A stretch of 5,621 bases of DNA from an uncultured Alphaproteobacteria bacterium (GTDB taxonomy: Bacteria > Pseudomonadota > Alphaproteobacteria > Rickettsiales > UBA1997). Under the pieces are notes generated by a model, which saw only the letters and a program-made list of their open reading frames with translations, was not told the DNA's origin and made no database searches. The stretch covers positions 1-5,621 of the forward strand of contig CAINKA010000155.1 of the NCBI GenBank assembly GCA_903849835.1, given 5' to 3'. Numbering within the stretch: position 1 is the stretch's first letter; every line of letters starts with the position of its first letter. This document shows, piece after piece, positions 1 to 5,362 of the stretch. The translations under genes were made by a program, and so were the position numbers.

Positions 1-91
1 CGAAAGAAGGGAGGAGGTGCAAAAAATAATGGAGAAAAATAAGGTTTTTCTGAGCAGCTTCTTTGAGATCTACTTTTTTATAAGAGTGACA

Positions 92-229
92 TTATTTTTT
101 ACCTTCTGTCTCAATCCAATCCTTACTGATTAAACTGTTGAGAATATGGCGTTCCCACTTCCCATTGATATACAAGTAATCTTCCGCAATCCCTTCCTGC
201 ATAAAACCACATTTTGCTAAAACTCTGGC
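92..229 (-). pseudogene. 3' fragment of RimJ-like GNAT N-acetyltransferase
   Basis: Read on the minus strand, this segment encodes 45 residues starting ARVLAKCGFMQEG, continuing through EDYLYINGKWERHIL and ending with a TAA stop at 94-92. This is the typical C-terminal end of RimJ/RimL-type GNAT acetyltransferases, which have the pattern S-x-x-(V/L)-L-x-K-x-GF, then EG, then a (D)YLxINGxWxxHxL strand. The family acetylates protein N-terminal amines using acetyl-CoA; this piece alone lacks the acetyl-CoA loop and cannot be active. It has no start of its own: upstream it runs directly into an IS transposase fragment. The missing 5' part is very probably the segment at 5426-5621, because the two join in frame (…HNQAS + ARVLAKCGF…). 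Homology to the GNAT C-terminus is clear; the exact member (RimJ versus another RimJ/RimL-like paralogue) is less certain. Confidence 0.8.
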
Positions 230-387
230 AGAGAACGCCATTTGCAGCCATTCTCTCCAATCCACAACACCGCTTCAATAAAGCGACGATTGTCTTCAGC
301 GCTACGTCCAGGATCAGATTCTTTGCCGGGTAAGAAATCTTTTATTTTATCCCATTGAGTACTGCTCAATTTGTATTTGATTGACAT
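217..387 (-). pseudogene. Truncated IS5-type transposase, N-terminal 56 residues
   Basis: An ATG at 387-385 opens a 56-codon frame ending at TAG 219-217. The product begins MSIKYKLSSTQWDKIKDFLP and continues with PGRSAEDNRRFIEAVLWI and GCKWRSLPEF. This matches the N-terminal domain of IS5/IS427-type transposases (Q-W-x-x-I-x-x-(L/F)-LP, then PGR, DNR-x-F-(I/L)-EAVLWI, G-x-x-WR-x-LP), which usually continues F/Y-G-N-W. Here the frame stops right after LPEF, so the catalytic DDE domain is absent and the copy cannot transpose by itself. The start is supported by a strong AAGGAG five bases upstream. The last bases (230-218) are also readable as RimJ-like coding sequence, so the truncation point is a fusion junction. 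Base composition looks more GC-rich than the neighbouring operon, by eye only. Family assignment is confident; the IS subgroup is not resolved. Confidence 0.8.
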
Positions 388-392
388 GGGGG

Positions 393-398
393 CTCCTT
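393..398 (-). promoter_or_regulatory. Ribosome binding site of the transposase fragment
   Basis: The minus strand reads AAGGAG, separated by CCCCC (five bases) from the ATG at 387. This is the strongest Shine-Dalgarno match noticed in the window and fixes the start of the transposase fragment. Confidence 0.65.
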
Positions 399-403
399 TT
401 TTA

Positions 404-424
404 GGTGGAGGTTGGTGGTGGGGG
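404..424 (+). other. G-run tract, possible two-tier G-quadruplex
   Basis: The plus strand contains six closely spaced G-runs: GG-T-GG-A-GG-TT-GG-T-GG-T-GGGGG. This could form a two-quartet G-quadruplex on the plus (non-transcript) strand; the corresponding minus-strand RNA is C-rich. It lies in the leader of the IS remnant, between the monooxygenase stop codon and the transposase start. The pattern is seen directly; folding and any function are untested. Confidence 0.35.
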
Positions 425-467
425 TTTGAATGTCAACGGGATCTAGGTTCCTGAACTCGTCCAGGCT

Positions 468-1577
468 CTAACTCCTTAGGCTTAAATAGCTTATGAACAA
501 ACGGCTTCTAGCAAAAAACCTAATTACGAAAAATAAAATTTTCTCACTGAACCAGCTTGGTCGCATCACTTGCCCCAGCTTTATTGCTAACTTCAAAGAC
601 CCAATTTGCTTTTGATATCGTAACTTTTGATAGCGAGAAAATTTAATATTTTTACTCTTGAACATTTCATACAAAACAAGGCAATCCCTAACTCCCGAAA
701 CCAATCCGGCAGAAGCAAATGGCGCTGTGCAATGCGCTGCGTCTCCACATAAGGCAATGTGGTTTTCGTAATATTTTTCAGCAATCGCAGTGGTAAAGCG
801 TAATTTGAATTTGTTGACGATTTCGTAGTTCGGAAAGTCGGTGTAAGCGGATACAATTTTTCTGATTTTTTCTTCATGATTTAAAATATCGTGCTCATTT
901 TTTAATAGTGAAATTTCGAGACGATGATGGTCGCATGGCAAAGGACACGAAACTACAGAACGCTGCGATCCACAAAAAACCTCAGCAAATTCTTTTGTCA
1001 GAACACGGTTTTTAACAAGTAAATTCAGAATCAGCCACTCGTCTTTCGACTCCGATAGTAAGTTGATTTTTATACCAAGAAGCTGCCGCACCGAGCTCTC
1101 TCTACCATCTGCTGCAATCAGATATTTTGTTTCGTAAGAATTTTTTTTCGTATTAACCGCAATAAATTCGTGATTTTGAATGATGCCAATTACCTCTTCA
1201 TCAAAGAATAAATCGACTTTTCCGCGCAGATTTTGCAGTAAAATTTCATCGATTTTGTTCTGCAAAATAACTACGCCTTTTGGAAAATTATCAACGCCTA
1301 AACTCTGATGCAGCGCAAAAATTTTTCTTTTTTCCGCATCGAAATATTTTAGAATTATCTCTCCTTCCTGATTGTAACCAATGTAGTCAGAAATTTTTTC
1401 CAAAACGCCGCAAAGTTGCCACGCTAAAAGACATTCATCGTTCACTCCAACTGCTTTTGAGACATCGTTGGTAACGCTTCCTTTTTCAATAAGACAAATT
1501 TTTAAACCGAGATTCGAAAGCAAATTTGCAATCGTTAATCCTACAGTTCCTGACCCTACAATTATTGCGTCATACAT
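468..1577 (-). CDS. FAD-dependent aromatic-ring hydroxylase-type monooxygenase
   Basis: The product is 369 residues and belongs to the group A flavoprotein monooxygenase superfamily (UbiH / PHBH / MhpA-like). The N-terminus MYDAIIVGSGTVGL holds the GxGxxG dinucleotide-binding motif at residues 8-13. AADGRESSVR at 155-164 is the DG motif that contacts FAD and NAD(P)H. GDAAH at 278-282 binds the FAD ribityl chain; it is followed by APFASAG instead of the more usual PPxxGQG, which may mark a subfamily. Enzymes of this type hydroxylate phenolic or quinone-precursor rings with NAD(P)H and O2. In this cluster the likely substrate is the PKS-derived phenolic lipid, by analogy with SrsC of Streptomyces; that is inference. 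It is the last gene of the operon, 17 bases after the SDR stop, with no clear Shine-Dalgarno before the ATG. The C-terminus (residues 341-369) is hydrophobic and basic, suggesting membrane association. The stop codon sits at the edge of an IS remnant, so slight truncation is possible. No terminator is visible downstream. Confidence 0.88.
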   Translation of the reverse strand: MYDAIIVGSGTVGLTIANLLSNLGLKICLIEKGSVTNDVSKAVGVNDECLLAWQLCGVLEKISDYIGYNQEGEIILKYFDAEKRKIFALHQSLGVDNFPKGVVILQNKIDEILLQNLRGKVDLFFDEEVIGIIQNHEFIAVNTKKNSYETKYLIAADGRESSVRQLLGIKINLLSESKDEWLILNLLVKNRVLTKEFAEVFCGSQRSVVSCPLPCDHHRLEISLLKNEHDILNHEEKIRKIVSAYTDFPNYEIVNKFKLRFTTAIAEKYYENHIALCGDAAHCTAPFASAGLVSGVRDCLVLYEMFKSKNIKFSRYQKLRYQKQIGSLKLAIKLGQVMRPSWFSEKILFFVIRFFARSRLFISYLSLRS

Positions 1578-1594
1578 GGTTAAGAAATTTATTG

Positions 1595-2371
1595 TTACGG
1601 CTTTCTCGCAATGCGTGAGAAAATAAAATTTACTACAAAATCCACTGCAGATCTCGGTAATAGGGATACAAACAGAACAGCTAAATATAATGGAAACGGA
1701 AAGGCGATTCGTGATTTATTTTTCTCCAAACCTTTCTTGATGATTTGAGCCGTTTTCTCTACAGACATGATAAATGGCATCCGAAATTTGTTTTGCTGTG
1801 TCATTGGAGTTAATACATAACCTGGACAAATCGCACTGACATTAATTCCGTGTTGTAACAAATTTCCTCGTAACCCTTCAGCATAAACTCTTACCGCTGC
1901 TTTACTTGCGGAATAAGCTGGAGAACTCGGAATGCCGCAAAATCCGGCAAGCGAAGAAATTATTGCTACCTGTCCTTTTTTGCGAAGTTTCATTTTTTCA
2001 ATTGCTGGATGAATGACGTTGATAACGCCACTGACATTAGTGGAAAAAATTTCCTTAATTTTTGCAAAGTTTTCGGCGCTTGTAGCCTCTCCACCTCTGA
2101 TTCCAGCATTTGCAATTACTAAATCAATTTCATGCAAAATCTCTATTTCTTCAATAAAATCGGCAGCAGATTTTTCGTCACTAACGTCAAAAATTTTTAC
2201 TGAAACCTTTGCGCCACGATTTTCGCAAAGTTTCTTCACCTCATTTAGTTTTTTTTGACTACGTCCACACAAAAATAAATTCACGTCCGACTTGGCATAA
2301 ACTAAGGCCAGTTCTCGACCAATTCCACTTGAAGCGCCACTTATTAAAACATTTTTTGGACTATTTATCAT
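1595..2371 (-). CDS. Short-chain dehydrogenase/reductase (SDR)
   Basis: The product is 258 residues of the classical SDR family. GASSGIG at 12-18 is the glycine-rich cofactor motif, and CGRS at 35-38 ends beta-2, with the Arg favouring NADP(H). NAG lies at 88-90, with catalytic Asn112 in TNVSG. Catalytic Ser140 is in ISSLAG, and YSASK at 153-157 carries catalytic Tyr153 and Lys157, followed by CPGYVLTPM at 182-190. All catalytic residues are present. The last 35 residues (about 223-257) are strongly hydrophobic (PFPLYLAVLFVSLLP, then VDFVVNFIF), as in many SDRs that act on lipids at the membrane. It would interconvert a hydroxyl and a keto group; the substrate is unknown and is presumed to be the cluster's lipid product or its precursor. 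The start ATG is one base after the methyltransferase stop, implying translational coupling. Family assignment is very secure; the specific role is not. Confidence 0.9.
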   Translation of the reverse strand: MINSPKNVLISGASSGIGRELALVYAKSDVNLFLCGRSQKKLNEVKKLCENRGAKVSVKIFDVSDEKSAADFIEEIEILHEIDLVIANAGIRGGEATSAENFAKIKEIFSTNVSGVINVIHPAIEKMKLRKKGQVAIISSLAGFCGIPSSPAYSASKAAVRVYAEGLRGNLLQHGINVSAICPGYVLTPMTQQNKFRMPFIMSVEKTAQIIKKGLEKNKSRIAFPFPLYLAVLFVSLLPRSAVDFVVNFIFSRIARKP

Positions 2372-2372
2372 C

Positions 2373-3128
2373 TCATTTTTGACAAACTTGTTGTCCGATT
2401 ACACCCAAAAAATAGTTATGATTTTTGATTTTTTTAAATCCGATTTTTTGCATTATTGAGCAGAGCTGCAATTGGTTTGGGAAATATTTATTCGATTTTG
2501 GTAAATAGCGAAATGAGTTAAATTCGCCAATATGAAATAAAACTTTCCCCACAGCAGGTGCAATATTTTCGAAATAGATTCGATAAAGGAGTTTCAGAAA
2601 AAAGTTGGAAGGTTTGCCATATTCGATGTTAACTACCAAGCCGCAGGATTTAGCCACTCTTCTCATTTCCAGCAATCCAGACTCAACATCTTCAAGGTTT
2701 CTCAGGCCAAAAGAAATTATAACTAGATCGAAAAAATCGTCGGGAAATGGCAAACTCAAAGCATCGCCAACAATCGTGATGACGTTATTTATTTTTGCCT
2801 TTCGCAATTTTTTAATGCCAACATCGAGCATTGGCTGCGAAGCATCAAGAGCAGTGATTTGTGAGTCAGGATATTTTTTCGCTAGAGCAATTGCGATATC
2901 ACAGGTTCCAGTACATAAATCGAGAATTTTGGCATTTTGAGGTAACTGAAATTTTGCGATTGCCTTGCGATCAAGAATCCATTTAGTTCCGAAGCTGGTA
3001 AATTTGTTGGTGGCATCATACTTCTTCGCAAGTCCATCAAAAAAAGCTTTGTTGTATTCTGCCCATGACTTTGCCTTGAAGTGTTTAGAAAACATTTTGT
3101 CGATGAGCTGTGATTTTCCGTTCTGCAT
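2373..3128 (-). CDS. UbiE/MenG-like SAM-dependent C-methyltransferase
   Basis: The product is 251 residues. Family signatures run in order: FFDGLAKKYDATNKFTSFG (29-47), the usual N-terminal F-D-x-(V/L)-A-x-x-YD-x-x-N segment; SAM motif I ILDLCTGTCDIA (68-79); ALDASQPML (93-101); DALSLPFPDDFFDLVIISFG (122-141), then LRN, the hallmark of UbiE/MenG; NIEYGKPSN (167-175); and YLPKSNKYFPNQ (208-219). Such enzymes C-methylate the ring of quinone precursors (demethylmenaquinol, polyprenyl-benzoquinol). Lying downstream of a type III PKS, this copy is more likely to methylate the PKS product than to serve ubiquinone synthesis, so I give no ubiE symbol. Motif I has Cys76 where many relatives have Gly (GTGD becomes GTCD). 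The start ATG directly follows the preceding TAA with no spacer. AAGGA at 3143-3139, ten bases upstream and inside the preceding gene, is a plausible ribosome binding site. Confidence 0.9.
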   Translation of the reverse strand: MQNGKSQLIDKMFSKHFKAKSWAEYNKAFFDGLAKKYDATNKFTSFGTKWILDRKAIAKFQLPQNAKILDLCTGTCDIAIALAKKYPDSQITALDASQPMLDVGIKKLRKAKINNVITIVGDALSLPFPDDFFDLVIISFGLRNLEDVESGLLEMRRVAKSCGLVVNIEYGKPSNFFLKLLYRIYFENIAPAVGKVLFHIGEFNSFRYLPKSNKYFPNQLQLCSIMQKIGFKKIKNHNYFLGVIGQQVCQK

Positions 3129-3704
3129 TTAAAATCCGTCCTTTCCCATTTTTTCCAGATCGTACAAAATTTTTTTCATACGCTGTGGATCTATGGATTT
3201 TGCTTTTGAAATGTAGTATCTCTTCAAGTTAGAAAATCCGACATAACCCAAAATTGATTTCGTCAGACATTTCCAAAAAGCGTCACCGATTATGAATTTG
3301 GTGTAAAATTTTGGTGAGCTTTGGGTGTAGATAACGCTCGCAGTTTTGCCATTCAGAAGTTTCTCCGCTATCTTTTTTTCTGGATTAAAACGATGAGAAA
3401 AGCCGCGAATAAAGATTCTTTCGAAAAAGCCTTTTGCTAAGGCTGGCAAACTACCCCACCAATTTGGAGTAAATAAAACTAAATGTTCACAAGCCTTAAT
3501 TTTTTTCTGAGCTTGCAGCAAGTCAGGCTCTAGATCTTGTGCCACTCTATAGCCAAAGTGCAAAACCGGATCAAAACTTAAATCACGAATTACGATTTTT
3601 TCGACGTCATGGTTTTGTCTCGCATTTTCCTCATATTTTTTACATAGAAATGCGCCAAGACTTTCAGAATCTGGGTGGGCATCGATGATTAAAATTTTTC
3701 TCAT
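3129..3704 (-). CDS. Flavodoxin-fold NAD(P)H:quinone oxidoreductase-like protein
   Basis: The product is 191 residues of the flavodoxin_2 / NAD(P)H dehydrogenase (quinone) family (KefF, MdaB, YwrO-like). The N-terminus MRKILIIDAHPDSESL has beta-1 followed by the H-P-(D/N)-x-x-S FMN-phosphate loop (10-15). LVLFTPNWWGSLPALAKGFF at 75-94, followed by ERIF, is the characteristic isoalloxazine-contacting segment, with the P-x-WW-x-x-PA-x-x-KG-x-x-(D/E)R-(V/I)-F pattern. GFSHRF at 101-106 completes it. These enzymes use FMN or FAD to pass two electrons from NAD(P)H to quinones. In this operon the quinone could be the oxidised, hydroxylated PKS product, which the enzyme would keep as a hydroquinone (inference). 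The start codon overlaps the PKS stop in an ATGA, so translation is probably coupled. Family placement is firm; the substrate is unknown. Confidence 0.85.
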   Translation of the reverse strand: MRKILIIDAHPDSESLGAFLCKKYEENARQNHDVEKIVIRDLSFDPVLHFGYRVAQDLEPDLLQAQKKIKACEHLVLFTPNWWGSLPALAKGFFERIFIRGFSHRFNPEKKIAEKLLNGKTASVIYTQSSPKFYTKFIIGDAFWKCLTKSILGYVGFSNLKRYYISKAKSIDPQRMKKILYDLEKMGKDGF

Positions 3705-4771
3705 ATTTCAACTTCAAACAAAATGAAATTGGCAACAAAGCCTGGACCAAAAGATGCCATCAAAATTTTTTCACCATTTTTCAATTTTCCATCAAGTACA
3801 TCTCGCAATATGAACATGATGGTGGCACTCGACATATTGCCATAATTCTCCATCACCTTGATTGATGAATTCACATTTTTGCCAAACTCACCAATGATTT
3901 TTCCTACAGATTCGAGAATTCTTATACCTCCAGGATGAACCAAAATGTGGTCTATATTTTCGATCGAAAGTTTGTGTTTCGACAGAAATTGGTTGGCGAT
4001 TCTGAGATAGTTTTTTGCCACAAAAACTGGCAATTCCTTCGACATTTTTAACGTAAAACCAGTGGTTCCTACGTCATATCGCAGAATATCTTGTGTGTCG
4101 TAAAAGTGATGGGAGAAAACATCGATTACCTTCAACGAATCACGCTTCTTCTCATCATTTTCAAAAACCGAACAAGCAATTCCATCAGCGAAAATCGCAG
4201 TTCCAATTATGTTATCCAAGTTGTAGTTGTTGTACTGCAAAGTGTTGGAGTTGAACTCCAAATTAATCATCAAAGCTTTGGAATTTGGCTTCGATTTCAG
4301 CAAATGATCGACGTAAATTATGCCACTCGTGCCACCATTACAACCAACCTGCGCCACAGGAATGTGTATTATGTCGTTGCGCATGCGAAACTCATTGATG
4401 AGATAGGCGTTGATTGATGGACTCATCAAGCCGGTGCAGGAAGTGCTAACTAAAAAATCAATTTCTTGTGATTGAATGTTGGTTTTTTTTAGAGCCATAT
4501 CAACAACTTCGATGGCATATCTCACCGCTTCTTTGCGGTATAAAGCGTTTGATTCGTCAAAATTTCTTTCAGAGAAAATTACATCTTTGCTTGGCAGAAT
4601 TGAGTTTTTTCTTTTGATGCCAGTGTTTTTAAAAATGCTGGTAGATTTCTCGATGATATTTTTGTTGTTGGTTCTTTGAACCCACTCAATACAAGCTTCC
4701 AGCATTTCATCTTCGCTGTAGTTATATTCAGGAACTAAAGTTTCGACGTGTAGTAAGCGACTATGACTCAT
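3701..4771 (-). CDS. Type III polyketide synthase (chalcone synthase-like)
   Basis: The product is 356 residues, a normal length for a bacterial type III PKS. The full Cys-His-Asn triad is visible: Cys144 in QVGCNGGTSG, His279 in LVHPGGIRIL, and Asn312 in NYGNMSSATIMF. Also present are STSCTGLMSPSINAYL (109-124), the family's (S)TxxG-x-x-(S/T)P-S segment, and SFGPGFVAN (340-348), the C-terminal GFGPG loop. These homodimeric enzymes extend an acyl-CoA starter with malonyl-CoA and cyclise the chain to resorcinol, pyrone or phloroglucinol rings without an acyl carrier protein. With a methyltransferase and a flavin hydroxylase downstream, a long-chain alkylresorcinol-type product is the best guess; chain length and ring type cannot be read from the sequence by eye. 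The gene overlaps the TPR gene by 11 bases, with AGGAG 13 bases before the ATG. It is clearly not FabH/KAS III, because the GCxGG, HPGG and GNMSS motifs are type III PKS signatures. Confidence 0.93.
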   Translation of the reverse strand: MSHSRLLHVETLVPEYNYSEDEMLEACIEWVQRTNNKNIIEKSTSIFKNTGIKRKNSILPSKDVIFSERNFDESNALYRKEAVRYAIEVVDMALKKTNIQSQEIDFLVSTSCTGLMSPSINAYLINEFRMRNDIIHIPVAQVGCNGGTSGIIYVDHLLKSKPNSKALMINLEFNSNTLQYNNYNLDNIIGTAIFADGIACSVFENDEKKRDSLKVIDVFSHHFYDTQDILRYDVGTTGFTLKMSKELPVFVAKNYLRIANQFLSKHKLSIENIDHILVHPGGIRILESVGKIIGEFGKNVNSSIKVMENYGNMSSATIMFILRDVLDGKLKNGEKILMASFGPGFVANFILFEVEI

Positions 4772-5360
4772 ATTTTCTAATCATCTCCTGAATTATTTTT
4801 TCTTTGATTTTTTCGTCTGGCTTTTCCTGGCTAGCTTTAGACAAAGCAATTTTTAGCAGTTTAAGTCCTTCCTCTTTTTTTCCTATTTCCATAAGAAATT
4901 CACCGTAGCGCCAATTGGTGTCGAGATTGCTTGAAGCTGAAATCGCTCTCTTAAAATATTCTTCTGATTTTTTGTTATCTCCAAATGAAATGAAGCGCGG
5001 AACTCTGTGATACATTATTCCCAGTGCATTAAGTGCTGCAGCATCAGAATTTTTTTCATCAATTATTATCGCTTTCTCCAAAAGATTTTTTGTCTCTTTC
5101 GCTAAGCTTAAAGACTTGCGGTAGTGCGCCATTTTAGCTGTTACGATGCCTTTCCAAGTGTAAAATTCCGCTGAATTTTTATCACCTTTATCTTCTTGAT
5201 TAATCTGCGTCATTAACTCTTCGCACTTGGCAAGACCAGTATTTTTATCTTTTGAACCTTCCAGCTTTGCCAATTCTAATTTGATATGAGGTATGTTCAA
5301 AGCAGCGTTGGCGCTGAGTGAATAAAATAACACAAGCGTGAATAGTATGATTTTTTTCAT
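4761..5360 (-). CDS. Secreted (periplasmic) TPR-repeat protein
   Basis: The product is 199 residues. The N-terminus MKKIILFTLVLFYSLSANAA is a classic Sec signal peptide: two Lys, a hydrophobic core, and an AxA-type site with cleavage likely after Ala19. No lipobox Cys is present. The mature part is helical, with about three tetratricopeptide-like units at roughly 64-102, 106-143 and 146-178. The middle unit contains ALNALGIMYHRVPRFISFGD followed by KKSEEYFKRAI, a pattern I recognise from small bacterial TPR proteins of unknown function with a (Y)xx-VPxx-xxFGD-xxKA-xx-Y insert. TPR folds mediate protein or ligand binding; no enzymatic motif is present. It is the first gene of the operon and shares 11 bases with the PKS, so a link to export, assembly or sensing of the lipid is plausible but unproven. 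The start is chosen for the signal peptide. No Shine-Dalgarno is visible, and the ATG lies two bases after the stop of the interrupted acetyltransferase frame. Confidence 0.85.
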   Translation of the reverse strand: MKKIILFTLVLFYSLSANAALNIPHIKLELAKLEGSKDKNTGLAKCEELMTQINQEDKGDKNSAEFYTWKGIVTAKMAHYRKSLSLAKETKNLLEKAIIIDEKNSDAAALNALGIMYHRVPRFISFGDNKKSEEYFKRAISASSNLDTNWRYGEFLMEIGKKEEGLKLLKIALSKASQEKPDEKIKEKIIQEMIRKYES

Positions 5361-5362
5361 TT

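Larger units (their letters stand above)
217..467 (-). mobile_element. Remnant of an IS5-family insertion sequence (5' end only)
   Basis: This covers the truncated transposase and its leader up to the stop codon of the monooxygenase gene. The leader at 388-467 differs clearly from the AT-rich operon: G-rich on the plus strand, with a good ribosome binding site for the transposase. The outer boundary is inferred. The sequence CTAA (468-471) sits exactly where the leader meets the monooxygenase gene, and IS5-family elements commonly target TA-containing short sites such as YTAR or TNA. The other end of the element is missing, so inverted repeats and target duplications cannot be compared. The boundary may be off by tens of bases. 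Confidence 0.5.

Noticed and set aside
33..51. AGAAAAA-TAAGG-TTTTTCT inverted repeat as a terminator after the acetyltransferase 3' end
   Set aside because: The stem is nearly all A-T with no GC-rich base and no U-tract in a clear position on the minus-strand transcript; too weak to call.
405..436. TTGACA-like -35 box (minus strand, 436-431) upstream of the transposase fragment
   Set aside because: A perfect hexamer, but no acceptable -10 at 16-18 bases spacing; the following sequence is C-rich.
593..877. Second minus-strand frame (94 codons) within the monooxygenase gene
   Set aside because: The main frame carries the GDAAH motif through the same bases; the alternative frame has no family features.
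1280..1474. Plus-strand open frame inside the monooxygenase gene
   Set aside because: It lies wholly antisense to a well-supported gene, has no recognisable motif, and looks like a by-product of AT-rich codon use.
2013..2258. Plus-strand frame rich in Ser/Phe/Ile antisense to the SDR
   Set aside because: Low-complexity composition typical of antisense shadow frames; the SDR frame has all catalytic motifs.
2605..2940. Plus-strand frame of 111 codons antisense to the methyltransferase
   Set aside because: No motif and no ribosome binding site noted; the UbiE-like signatures are in the opposite strand.
4091..4417. Plus-strand frames antisense to the PKS (also 4476-4679)
   Set aside because: No recognisable domain; the PKS frame across these bases includes the catalytic Cys region.
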